From Conchocele bisecta (lineage: Eukaryota > Mollusca > Bivalvia > Lucinida > Thyasiridae), in contig CM055272.1 in the NCBI GenBank assembly GCA_029237695.1, positions 15,178,042-15,242,041 of the forward strand: DNA of 64,000 bases, read 5' to 3'. Under the pieces are notes generated by a model that ran no database searches, was not told where the DNA came from, and saw only the letters and a program-made list of their open reading frames with translations. A program made the position numbers and the translations under genes. The first letter of the stretch is position 1; each line of letters starts with the position of its first letter. Shown piece after piece: positions 12,601 to 26,400 of this stretch.

Positions 12601-15600
12601 ATTGACAAATTCAGAAATCAACAACTTAATTTGCGTTTCTCGAGTCGGGTTTCATATGGTGGCGAGGAAATACGATCGATTACACACCGTGAAAATCTTG
12701 TTTGAACATAAATGTCAATTGTCACGAAGGCCATTTCAGTTTACCGCGCGTTATGTCAGCTGGTATTCTAAGTACGTATGGTCGCTCGTTATGGGCATTA
12801 CTTTCCTTCATTTATAAAGTGGGTCAGTAATTTTTATTGATGGGTGGTGGGGCTGGCTTTTTTTTTTATTATTATTGACAGGGGGGTGGGTTTTTTTTTT
12901 CTTTCTAAATGATGGGTGGTGGGGTTCGGTAATATTTTAAATTGAAGGTTGCTGGGGGGTCAACGAAAATTGTTATTGATGGGGTTTGAAAAAAAGTGCC
13001 GCCCACCCCCATGATTAATTCTGGAATTGCCCTAAGCAAACCTTCAATGTTCTCCACGAGCCGTCTCATCAGGATCTTCACTGTTTGAAACTAATTTTTA
13101 GAAAAATATCCCCTTTTTATAAATAGACTAGTCTGAAAATTAACATATCACAGTCCATTCCAGTTACTTAGGGGTGAAAGGGTTAATAGGCTAGTTGATT
13201 TCAAAACTCACGTTTTTTACTCTGCTGGATGCTACACAAAAACGGACATGAATTGCATATTAGGTCACGCACATAATTAGCTGAAATGAAAGTGTAGCAG
13301 CTGAACAACATGCCTGACTTACATAGGAAGCTGGTGATAATGGATTTAGCATCGTTGGTCGAGATCTTCAGGTACTCGGCCAGCTTCTCCTTCCCTGTAG
13401 GATAAACAGTAGCCAATTTCATCAAAATAGTTAAGTGCACTTATCTACATAAGTGCACTTTGCAGTAGTAATTATTTACTTGTACTGAAATGCATTATTT
13501 CATATAAAACAAAGGTCTTTTTATATTTGATGATTAAAATTATGCAGCATGCATATACTGTATTTATTACGTTTTCAGAGATATTGTTTTCATTAACAAG
13601 AATTCCGCCACGGAAGCGGTATCGCGCCTGCCGAGGTATTTGACCGTGAACATTACAAGTAAATAAATGACCTTGACCTTGAGAATTTGGATGTGGGGGT
13701 GTGCGTAATGAAGCATCATCCCTAGACAAACATTGATGTGAAATATTATCAAAGTCTGGCAAGGGGTTAAAGAGATATTGTGAAAAAACAATAACTTTTA
13801 ACGCATTTCTGTTACAAAACAGGTGAACATTAAAAGTAAATAAATGACCTTGACCTTGAGAATTTGGATGTGGGGGTGTGCGTAATGAAGCATTATCCCT
13901 AGACAAACATTGATGTGAAATATTATCAAAGTCTGGCAAGGGGTTAAAGAGATATTGTGAAAAAACAATAACTTTAATGCATTTCTGTTACAAAACCGGT
14001 GAACATTACAAGTAAATAAATGACCTTGACCTTCAGACTTTGGATGTGGGGGTGTGTGTAATGAAGCATCATCCCTAGACAAACATTGATATGAAATATT
14101 ATCAATGTCTGGCAAGGGGTTAAAGAGATATTGTGAAAAAACAATAACTTTAACGCATTTCTGTTACAAAACCGGTGAACATTATAAGTAAATAAATGAC
14201 CTTGACCTTGATAATTTGGATGTGGGGGTGTGCGTAATGAAGCATCATCCCTAGACAAACATTGATGTGAAATATGATCAATGTCTGGCAAGGGGTTAAA
14301 GAGATATTGTGAAAAAACAATAACTTTAACGCATTTCTGTTACAAAACCGGTGAACATTACAAGGAAATAAATGATTTTGACCTTCAAAATTTGGATGTG
14401 GGGGTGTGCGTAATGAAGCATCAATCCTAGACAAACATTGATGTGAAATATTATCAAAGTCTGGCAAGGGGTTAAAGAGATATTGTGAAAAAACAATAAC
14501 TTTAACGCATTTCTGTTACAAAACCGGTGAACATTACAAGGAAATAAATGACCTTGACCTTCAGACTTTGGATGTGGGGGTGTGCATAATGAAGCATCAT
14601 CCCTAGACAAACATTGATGTGAAATATTATCAATGTCTGGCAAGGGGTTAAAGAGATATTGTGAAAAAACAATAACTTTAACGCATTTGTGTTACAAAAC
14701 CGGTGAACATTACAAGGAAATAAATGACCTTGACCTTCAAAATTTGGATGTGGAGGTGTGCGTAATGAAGCATCATCCCTAGACAAACATTGATATGAAA
14801 TATTATCACTGTCTGGCAAGGGGTTAAAGAGATATTGTGAAAAAACAATAACTTGAACGCATTTCTGTTACAAAACCGGTGAACATTACAAGTAAATAAA
14901 TGACCTTGACCTTGAGAATTTGGATGTGGGGGTGTGCGTAATGAAGCATCATACGTAGACAAACATTGATGTGAAATATTATCAAAGTCTGGCAAGGGGT
15001 TAAAGAGATATTGTGAAAAAACAATAACTTTAACGTATTTCTGTTACAAAACTGGTGAACATTACAAGTAAATAAATGACCTTGACCTTGATAATTTGGA
15101 TGTAGGGGGTGTGCGTAATGAAGCATCATCCCTAGACAAACATTGATGCGAAATATTATCAATGTCTGGCAAGGGGTTAAAGAGATATTGTAAAAAAACA
15201 ANNNNNNNNNNNNNNNNNNNNNNNNNNNNNNNNNNNNNNNNNNNNNNNNNNNNNNNNNNNNNNNNNNNNNNNNNNNNNNNNNNNNNNNNNNNNNNNNNNN
15301 NNNNNNNNNNNNNNNNNNNNNNNNNNNNNNNNNNNNNNNNNNNNNNNNNNNNNNNNNNNNNNNNNNNNNNNNNNNNNNNNNNNNNNNNNNNNNNNNNNNN
15401 NNNNNNNNNNNNNNNNNNNNNNNNNNNNNNNNNNNNNNNNNNNNNNNNNNNNNNNNNNNNNNNNNNNNNNNNNNNNNNNNNNNNNNNNNNNNNNNNNNNN
15501 NNNNNNNNNNNNNNNNNNNNNNNNNNNNNNNNNNNNNNNNNNNNNNNNNNNNNNNNNNNNNNNNNNNNNNNNNNNNNNNNNNNNNNNNNNNNNNNNNNNN

Positions 15601-17383
15601 NNNNNNNNNNNNNNNNNNNNNNNNNNNNNNNNNNNNNNNNNNNNNNNNNNNNNNNNNNNNNNNNNNNNNNNNNNNNNNNNNNNNNNNNNNNNNNNNNNNN
15701 NGATATTGTAAAAAAACAATAACTTTAACGCATTTGCCTTAGAAAAAAACCGGATGACGACGACGCGGACGACGTCCGCGCGGACGACGACGACGGAAAA
15801 TACGACGACTATAGTCGCGCCTCTGCTAAAGCAGGCGCGACAAAAATGATAATAAAGTTGTGATTAAATTGAAAATTAATCCCTCAAAGTGCATTTTATA
15901 GCTAGAAAATTATCTACGTAAATGGGACAATTTATAAAAGTACTGAAAATACTGAATATAATGCTCAAATTACATCAGTTTTTTGTTCGAAATGTAACAA
16001 TAACGTTTGATCATGTCCAGCCGTCTGCAAACGTTTGCTGTGGTCCTCGGAAACTGTTTGAACCCGCGGCCTGCGGCCTTGGGGTTCAAACAGTTCCCTC
16101 GGGCCACAGCAAACGTTTGCACACAGCTGGACATGATCAAACCTTATATTAGAGGACAGTCCAAATCATATATGGCTGTGACTGGAGAAATGGGGCTTAT
16201 GGGATTTGTGACCAGTGTAGTTCCGGATCAAATAACACACTCCTGTATATTGAACACGATATGTGTTACTTAGTAGAAACAGGGTGGCCAGTGTTTCATT
16301 GATGGAATGGCGAGCAGTGCAGATCCTGATCAGACTGATCTGGATCTACACTGGTCGCAAAACCCATAAGCCCCATTTCTCCAGTCACAGCCTTATATAT
16401 AAAATGATCACTCATGTAATGTACCTTTAACCCCTAAATTGTGTTTGTTTATTGGTTTTTAAAGAGCCTATCCACAGCTAAGGTTAGCTAAGGCCAGGCA
16501 AACAGGGTTCGATCACGCATTTAACTGGCTGCATTGGGGGGGGGGGGGGGGGTCAAAAGGTCAAGGTCATATTTAATACGGAAAGCTTGGATGTGTGGCA
16601 TTTGTCCACATGTTTGATATGTTTAAATTTTCAAATAATCCTTCAAGGAATAGCGAAGTTATGAGAGAATTGAGAAACTGGTGAACTTCTAAATGTGTGA
16701 AAAAGTTGTGAAGGTCAAAAGGCTAAGGTCATATTAAAGGTACACGCCCACGCAATAGGCACAAAATGCTCAATATCAGAGACATTTTCTGGCCAAATAA
16801 ACATCCATTCACCATTACCCTACGTATTGATTGGCATTAGTATACATTTTATATCAGAAGTAAATTTCCACACTGATATCAGGGGCGATAACCGTGTTTC
16901 TTTAAATTGTTAAGGGACATTACTATTTATTCTCTGTATTTATTTTTCGATGTGCAATGATCATACTTTTATAATCTGTCGTAAATATTATTTTTTCAGG
17001 TGATGCATTTAATTAGTATAAAAAATTAAAAAATAGTGTGCCTTATTTGCATATGAAAATAACCTGATACCACCACGCATCACTATCAGTAAAATAAATA
17101 TTACTAAATGATTATATCTGTATAGCGGGCACTCGTGAATTTTAGAACTGGTGGAATAGTGACACAATAATACACTTATTTAAATCATATAAAAAACATG
17201 TTGTGCCTACTGAGTGGGCATGTACCTTTAAGTGCAGCATGGATGTGTGGCATTTGTCCACAGGTATACTGTGTTGGAATATTTAAGTAATCTTTCAAGG
17301 GATATAGAAGTTACGACTGGCGAACTTGTTAATGTGCTGGACACTCGGACAGACAGACAGACAGACCGACAGACCGACAGACC

Positions 17384-17432
<49 letters not shown>

Positions 17433-20400
17433 CAGACAGACAGACAAAACACTATATTCCTTCGGCTCTATGAAGACCGGGGAGGGGGCATAATTACTCT
17501 TTCAAAGTACACTTAGCCAGAAAGTGTAGATAAGTGTCTTTCACAATTTTGGTGAGCGTGGCTACTGGTGAATACCTTTATAATTTGCTAGGGGCATGGC
17601 TGATGTTTCACTGACTGAATGGTGATCAAAGCAGATCCTGATCAGACTGCACATACTACACTGGTCGCAAATATTGCAAGCCCAACTTCTCAAGAATCCT
17701 TACCAGCGCCATACATGACAGAATAGACAACTCGTTTGGTCTGTTCCCTCTCTGCTGCAGTCACGTGATCCACTGGCTTGCCTAACCTGCAATGTATGAT
17801 TGATCGACTGACTGATTGACAAACTGACTGATTGATCGATTAATTAATTGACTAGATTGATTGACCAATCAACAGATTGCTTCATTGATTGATTTGAGCA
17901 TTAGGTCCATTCAACAACAAGGTCATATACAAATGAGACACGCCATGTGATTTTGTAGTCAAGAACATGTGCGATATCTCATGAAAAATATTTACAAAAT
18001 TTACGATATTTTCTGTAAATGACGTTGAAAGATGACAAAATGTTCATAGCAAATGCGGAATACTATTTGTAATGAACATTTTGTCATCTAACACGTCATT
18101 TACAACAAATATATTTGATAAACAATTTCGCAATCATGTTCTTAGGTACAAAATCGCATGGCGTGTCTCAAATGTATGGACAGCAATATCAAATACAAGG
18201 TCAAATACAGATAGGAATGCAGCTGTATGGCGGATTGATTCAGTGGTCAGTTCAACAGCACCGTCAAATACATAGAGGATATTCATCTTTTTGCAACGAA
18301 TATGACATATATGTTCATTGAGTGGTGTGAAATATGGACATGTCACGAGTGAAATATGGACATGTCACACCACGAGATGAACATAATTATATGTCATATT
18401 CGTTGTAAAATATGACTATTCTATTTATTATATACCGCTCCATGGAAATTAGCAGTTTTTTAAACTGTATACGGTATTAAATGAATGTGTATTTGGTAAA
18501 GAAAGTAGTCCGGCACTGCAGATGCACGTGATGAATATAGATAGCGGAAGTGTCGAATTTTCACCGGAAGTTGTTTATTTTCATTGATGAGAACATACAA
18601 CTTTTATTTACATTGTATAAATATGTATTTCATGGGTAGGTATATAATAAAATGTCATATACAGATATGTGGCTGTGACTGAAGAAATTGAGCTTATGGG
18701 ATTTGTCTCCAATGTAGATCCTGGTGAAATATAACCTGATAACAATATGTATTGCTTGTTAGAAGCATGACGGGCGTTTCATTGATGGAATGGTGAACAG
18801 TGCAGATCCTGATCAGACTGTGCGGATGCACAGGCTGATCTGGATCTACACTGGTCACAAAACCCATAAGCCCCATTTCTCCAGTCACAGCCACATATGT
18901 GATAAAATAAATCATTCATTAGCACCACAAATATTCCTTTGTTCGCAGGTGGTATTTATTCACAGGGACATTTATGTGGTAATTGAGTAATTGTGAAAAC
19001 AAAAGCATGACTGCTATAGACCGGGAATTGCTATTCCGAGATGGTCTTTAGCACAGGTTTGAGTGTATTTCCATGAGATGATAAATAGATTATCTCAAAC
19101 ATGTTTCCCTCTGATATAAGATTTATGAAACGAGTCGCGCACATTAAAACTGTGGACGAGTTTCATGATGAGCAGAAAACTTGGAGATATCAATTTACGT
19201 TTCAGTGAGCAGAAGCCTTTGACAATTTTTCGCATCTAGTTGAAAATCTCCACAGAGAAAAATGGTTTGAATCCTAGTAATAAAATTATCATGAATATGC
19301 CATATAACCATTTTCTGTTTTTTGTAAACACTTCAAACTACCAAACGGGAGCTCATTCTGACAATTACAGTACTTTTACATGAGCCACGGGCGCTTCTAA
19401 GGACGTTTAAAACATTAGGACGTCAACGTCAAAACATCATGGCATTGTCGCGCCATGAAATACCAAGACATGTTTTCATTTCGAAACAAACTATTCAATT
19501 GCTGTCAATTAATGTCTAAACAATAGTATAATTTTATTTTACCCAATTAAAATTTTCAAATACCCAATTGCTTCAGATATGATAGAGTGACAATACTCAA
19601 TTAGTAATTCCTTATCTGGAGCCCTGGTATCACAAAATCAAGAGACTGTGCACCCAATATTTACCACTGGGCCGTGAGGGCGTTGAATATATCGGGAATA
19701 TCTGGGTCGGAGAATATCTGCAGGAGAACTTCATCGTCAGCCAGATGGGCCAGCAGTCGCAGCTCTATCTGCTGGAAATCTGACACACAGACGGACAATT
19801 TAGGCCAGCGAAAACTAATTTGCGGATTCTTATAATAAATTATTATTTTTATTCACAATGTTGTTGAAATATTGTTTTACACGAGCTTTACACCAATTTC
19901 AACAAGAAACGAGGCAAAGCCACCTAGGTTAGGTTTTGTCATTGATGTAGGTCAAGGTCAAATGTCCAGAATATATTTTTTCTAGAAACAGCTGTATTAT
20001 GATGCAGTGAAAATCCATACAAGACTTGGTTAAAATCGGTTTATAGTTGAAACTAAAATTATTGCCTGAAAATGGTCACAGCCCACACTTCATAAATCCA
20101 ACAGTAGGGATTTTTTCTTATTAATCTTAAAAAGAAACGGCCAATAAAAAAATATAAGATCATGGTCGGAATCTTTTGCAAGGTTAATACAAGATAATTT
20201 ATGCCAAAGATGGTGTTAATTTCAGACAAGATCTGATGAAAGTAATTTTTAAATAATTAAAGAACATCACAATTATTACCAAATTTCTACACAAATTGGC
20301 GGTGCTATAACCACCGGTGCTGCACTACACGCCAGCGTATATTGTTTCACGTCGTATCCCGATAAATTCCCATTATACATGCAGCAGAAACTGCATAAAT

Positions 20401-23400
20401 ACACTATCGTCTAGTAACCGGCGCAAGAAATTTGTGCCGGTTACTAGACGAAATATGTGTTTATGTGACAGCTCCCGAGTCGAGCGGAGAAACATCGCTT
20501 CAGGAAACCGGTGCATTTCTCAATTTCACATTTTACGCCGGTGCAGAGTGCGAGAAATTTGTGCTGGTTACAAAATGAAGCATGTGTTTATGCGATAGCT
20601 CTGAGTAGAACGGAGTAACATCACGTCAGGAAACCGGTGCATTTTTCGACATGCAACATTTAACTCGGTGCGGAGTGCAGCATCAGTGTACGATAAGAGA
20701 TTTACTGGACTGACCTGCAGCCAGGAGAGACCAGCCCGGCCTGGAAACGAAGGAATCACGGGCAAACAGCTCAACTTCAGCCTGCTCATCCCGCCCTACA
20801 ACACGTGAAATGGTTTAACATCTCAGCAACAGCTACAGTCATACACCACCGCCTCCGCTAATCTTGCCAATATTTGTGAATTGTTTTACTTCAAAATACT
20901 TGAATATTATCCTTGAAATCAAGCAGTCTAATTGGCTGAGCCTGAGCTGTGATACAGGTCAGGCTCAGCCAATGAAACTGCTTGATTTCGAGTTGATGTT
21001 GCCAATAGATGTTCAGAAACGCTGACATCTCATCAGTGCTCCAGATAATGAATTAGTAATCGAGTACATGCATTGTCACTCCATCATTTCTGAAGCAATT
21101 GGGTATTTCAAAATGTTAATTGGGCAAAATAAAATCACTCTACTGTTTACACATCAACAGACAGTAATTATTGAATAGTTTGCTTCGAAATGAAAACATG
21201 TCTTGGCATTTCATTAGAATTGTCTCCTTTGAATGCAAAAAATATGCTATATGTGTGGTCTGTTTATTGTTTTCTGCAGCATGATAAAGGTACCGCAAAA
21301 ATGTTTTTATTGCTTTTTGATACTTGCTACTTCTGATTTCAATTGGGTTTTTGGCAATTTTAATTGGGTATTTAAGCAGATACGCAGCTTATCTGGAGCT
21401 CTGATTTCATGATCTGGGCATGATTATGTATGTGGCTGGGACTGTGCCCTGATAACAATCTATATTGCTTGTTAGAAGCATGACGGGTGTGTCATTGATT
21501 GAATGGTGAACGGTTCAGATACTGATGAGACTGCGTGGATACATAGGCTGATTTGAATCTACACTGGTCGTAAATCCATATACCCCTTTAATAAAGAGAG
21601 AATAGAGATTGGGTCCTATGTTATATTATTAATTTCTTACTGAATACTACTGACATTGAGATTGTGAACAGAGTAGACACATATCAGACGGTACAACTGT
21701 GCAGTCTCATTTGAATATACACTGTTTGCAACAAAATTAAAAATATGTGTGGAAATATGAATCGAAAATATGAATCTGACAAATAACTAGAAATGGACGC
21801 TTGTCGACAAGCGCATGTGTATCCCCCTCCCCAGATACACAAGTAGTTTGAAAAAAGGGTATTCGAGTTATGCTCCGGAGACAAAATCAGTGACGGAAAA
21901 ACAAAGGGAGATAACTAAAGAATTAGTGATGCAAGAGTTGTCATTCTTGCGGGACACACCTTTAGGGTCGTGGTCTATGCATGTGTGAAGTTTCATGAAA
22001 ATATTCCAAAGGGTGTTCGAGTTATCCTCCAGACACGAAATCAGTGCACGAAACAACAAAGGGAGATAACTAAGAAATTAACGATGCAAGAGTTGTCATT
22101 CTTACGTGCGACACACCTTTAGGGTCGTCTCTATGCATGTGTGAAGTTTAATAAAGTGAAAATGTGTTCATAGAACACGGATGTCCCACATATCGCTTTG
22201 ATAATAAATGAGGCCAAAATTGCAAGTCAAAATTTCTTTTACCTGAGCGTTAAAGTTTTTGAAGCACCAAGTATGTGACCTTCACCCTGGCTTGGCGGGG
22301 GCAGGACAAACGTGGATTTGGCACAGGGCGGTAGAGGACCATTAGAGCAATGCATATATGAAATATGAAGCTGATCCATGAAAGAAAACAGAAATTATAT
22401 TATAAATTTTATAAATTATATATTTATCTACATATATCTGCACAGGTCCACATAATGCCACAATATTTTCAACACAGTACCCAATGTAGTAATTTACCTG
22501 TATAAATTACCTGGTCAGCAGTGGTCAAGCACTGGACATCTGCACATGCTAGCCCATGCTAGCACATGGTTCTCCCAGTTTCTTTTGTTCTCTCTACAGG
22601 TAAGGTGTACAGAGCACACGAGAAAAGGTGTACAGAGCAGACGAGAAAACAGGTCTTCATGCATTATTGTCCAGTTTGTAGAGTGTGAAAAACAAAAAAG
22701 GGAGATAACTGAAAAATTAGCTACGCAAGAGTTGTCATTCTTGTGCACGACACACCTCCGGGTCGTGGTCTATGCATGTGTGAAGTTTCATGAAAATATT
22801 CCAAAGGGTGGTCGAGTTATGCTCCGGCGGACAGGAAATCAGTGAGCGAAAACAAAAAAGGGAGATAACTCAAAAATTAGCTATGCACGAGTTGTCATTC
22901 TTGTGCACGACACACCTTCGGTTCGTGGTCTAATTGAATGTGTTAAGTTTCATAAAAATATTCCAAAGGGTGGTCGAGTTATGGTCAATCAGTGCGCGAA
23001 ATAAAAAAGGGAGATAACTAAAAAATTAGCTACGCAAGAGTTGTCATTCTTGTGCGCGACACACCTTCGGGTCGTGGTCTATGCATGTGTTAAGTTTCAT
23101 GAAAATATTCGAAAGGGTGGTGGAGTTATGCTCCGGACACGAAATCAGTGCGCGAAACAAAAAAGGGAGATAACTAAAAAATTAGCTAAGCAAGAGTTGT
23201 CATTCTTGTGCGCGACACACCTTCGGGTCGTGGTCTATGCATGTGTGAAGTTTCATGAAAATATTCCAAAGGGTGTTCGAGTTATGCTCCGGACAAGAAG
23301 TGTCTGCGGCGGACGTGTACGCGGACCGCGGCGCGCTGTCAAATCCATAGTATCCCCCGACGGAGTCCGGGGGATACAATAAGGTCACCTATCAGATTGT

Positions 23401-26400
23401 GTAGATATGTACGATGATCTGTAGGGAGAAATTTTCAATTTTATGATAAATTTATTAATTTTTATTATACTGAATTTATTACATTATCACAGCCAATTTG
23501 GCTGTGATAATGTAATAAATTCAGTATAATAATTCTGCATACTTTTAATCATGAAATATATGCATTTGTTAGTTCTATATGAAATAATGCATTTCAGGAA
23601 AAATAAATGATTACTCCCTCAAAGTATACTTTGCTAGTAAAGTATACTTTGCAATGTTGATGAAATAGGCTACTGGATCAACACTACTGTCTTTTCCACG
23701 TTTTGCTGCCGATAAACTTTTGGCTATTAATCACATTAAATCTAAAAATTATGTAATTGTAAGTACTTTTGCATTAATAACAGAAAAGTCACACTCCCCA
23801 AAATATTTACCTGATGGAATTCCATCAAATATTGATTTTATTGCGAAAAAAATGTTTGGGAATTTACCTAAAAATATATTTTTTTAAATAATTTGATATT
23901 TGTGGACCGGTTTTCAAAATCTAACTTCTTTTCTTATAAATTTACATCATTTCAAAGCTATCTCAACAGGTTTTCGAGTCAATTTCCATTTATTTTTTTC
24001 CACCCTCATGGTCACCCTACTCCTTTTCCCCCCATTTTAAATTCCCATAGGCAAATCTTCTTTTTTTTTGCAATAAAAATCAATATTGGAGAGGGTAACT
24101 TTTTGTTATTGATTAAAAATTGCTTACATTTAAATATCTTTAGATTTAATAATTATGTTTAATAGCCAAATGTTTGTTGGCAGCAAAACGTGGAACAGAC
24201 AGTAGTCGAAACATTATCATGGCTCCATTTTTACAACAAAACATTCGCCCTTTTTACAATCAATGCCATAAAATATACAATTTGGACCGGAATTCTATAA
24301 ATAAATTCAAAGGGCAATAACTAGCTCTGATCCCTCATTACCACCATATCTCCTGCGTACCTGCGATGTAGTTATCTTGGAAGCCTGAGATGATCACAGG
24401 CACCTTAGGGATGGCCTGGATGTTGGGCTGATAGGCGGTCAGTCGGCCAGTGGCGGCCGCGGTCTGGTCCCAGTGGGGGTATAGCACCCCGGCCTGCACA
24501 CACGACAGGATGCCGTCTATATAGGTCGACTTCAGCTTCTGTAGCTGTAGATTGATTGACTGGCGTTTTATGTCTGTTCAACAGCTCGGTTATACACAGA
24601 TGTGGATGTGACTGGAGAAATGGGGCTTATGGGTTTTTGCGACCAGTGTAGATTCCAGATCAGGACTGTGCATCCCCGCAGTCTGATCAGGATTTGCACT
24701 GTTCGCCATTCCATCAATGAAACACCTGCCATGCTTCTAACAAGCAATACATATTGTTATTGGTCAAAAAGTACTTACATTTACATATTTTTAGATTTAA
24801 TATGTTTAATAGCCAAACGTTTATCGACAGAAAAACGTGGAAGAAACAGTTGACTGGTATTCTCTATGTCACAACTAACAATGTAATGATGCAACATACA
24901 CAATTCCGCCTTCTCTTCAACGGAAACTATTTTATATTTGACCTCGGCTGCACAAAACGTTACCTGATAAATAGAATACCAGGCTACTGTTTGTTGATAT
25001 CAAGTTTATCAGGCTCAGCTCGGAAACGGTGGGAATTCTTTCTTTTTTTTCTAGCCTGATAACCATGATATCAAAACACCCGGTATTCTCTACGCAAGAA
25101 ATATAAAGTTCATCAGGTTCGGCTCGGAAACATTATGAATTCCTCGGCCAGCCTCGGAATTCCTGCGCGTTTCCTAGCCCTACCTGATAAACTTGATATC
25201 AAAAGGCAAAGACTGGCATATTCTCTAGTTACCTGTCTATATTCCAAGACAATGCCCGGCAGCTCATGGAAGGGAGACAACTGTGTGAGCACGGTCTCCG
25301 ACGTCGACGTCTGGTGTCCCACGCTCGTCTTGGCCAGCCGGGTCTTCTGTGGTAGCCTGGCGTCCAGTCTCAGCTCCTCGAATAGCACCTGTCTAAGCTG
25401 GGGGTGGCTCGTCAGGAGGAAACTGTGGCCGGCCGCGACGTGGGCTTGTTGTTCTAGCTTGGACAGCTTCTTCTACAACATTGGTTGGTTGGTTGATAAT
25501 TGGTTAATGGATTGATTGAGTGGTTGGTTGATTGAGTGGTTGATTGATTGAACTTGTCTCAGCTGCAGGTGGCATGTTAGGAGAATACTGTGGCCCGCAG
25601 TCGCATGGGCTTGTTCTAGCTTGGACAGCTTCTTCTACAACATTGATTGATTGGTTTGTTGATTGATTGGTTGATTGATTAGTTGGTGGATACTTGATTG
25701 ATTGAACCTGTCTTAGTGGGGGTGGTTTTTCTGCAGAAAACTACGGCCCGTAGCCACATGGACTTGTTGTTCTAGCTTGGCTAACTTCTACAATATTGAT
25801 TGATTGATTGGTTGTTTCTTTATTTGAACAAAATTCATTGAAACTGTCAACTGGACGTGCTCTAAAAACAATATGGCATTCCACATAAAAGTGAATGGGT
25901 TTAACGTCCCAGCAACAGCTAAAGTCTCATCCGACAGACCAGTGCGATGGAAATACTATGTAGTATTATTCACGCCTGGGGTGAGACTTGAACTCACAAC
26001 CTCCGTTATTGAAGTTCAATTCCATATCCCCTCGGCCACGGCACATCCCCAACCCTTGAGGTGCAACCACCAACCTTGAGCACTTCGGAGAATTGTAGCA
26101 GCGTGTGTGTAGCAATGTGGAACGGCCGCAGCTCCATGGCGGCCAACAGGGGGATCAGCTTGGTCTCGACGCACACGTACAGGTCCCACAGGCCGCGGGC
26201 CCCCAGTTGCTGGTATAGACGCCCCATGGCCACACTGAGCAGCATCATGTCATCATGTAGGGCCACCACACTTCTGTCACAAACTGCCTGTAATTGGGGA
26301 GACAATGGGGACACAAGGGGCCCGTTTCACTAAACTTTGTATGACTAAAATGTTCGTAAGTGCAAAATTATGATAGTCAGTAAATGTCACATTAACAATG

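Larger units (their letters stand above)
25490..25860. repeat. ATTG simple-repeat tracts between exon 14 duplicates
   Basis: GATTGATTGG-type tracts follow exon 14 and each of its two partial copies, consistent with a tandem duplication unit of about 155-160 bp. Confidence 0.8.

Noticed and set aside
13640..15200. CRISPR-like periodic repeat
   Set aside because: The whole 176-bp unit is conserved, with no variable spacers, in an animal genome.
13798..15201. A series of about 105-residue minus-strand readings starting MPDxDNISHQCLSRDD
   Set aside because: They recur every 176 bases because the DNA unit repeats; 176 is not a multiple of three and the readings overlap in different frames. There is no sign of coding selection.
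15162..15722. Long open readings across the 500-N gaps (also 45473-46286)
   Set aside because: They are made of unknown bases and have no meaning.
17228..17516. Cys-Leu-Ser-Val or Asp-Arg-Gln-Thr repeated readings
   Set aside because: They are translations of the (ACAG)n microsatellite.
20568..20789. Frame reading MSRLKLSCLPVIPSFPGR at exon 16
   Set aside because: The neighbouring exon phases and the LFARDSFVSRPGWSLLAAD match require the other frame.
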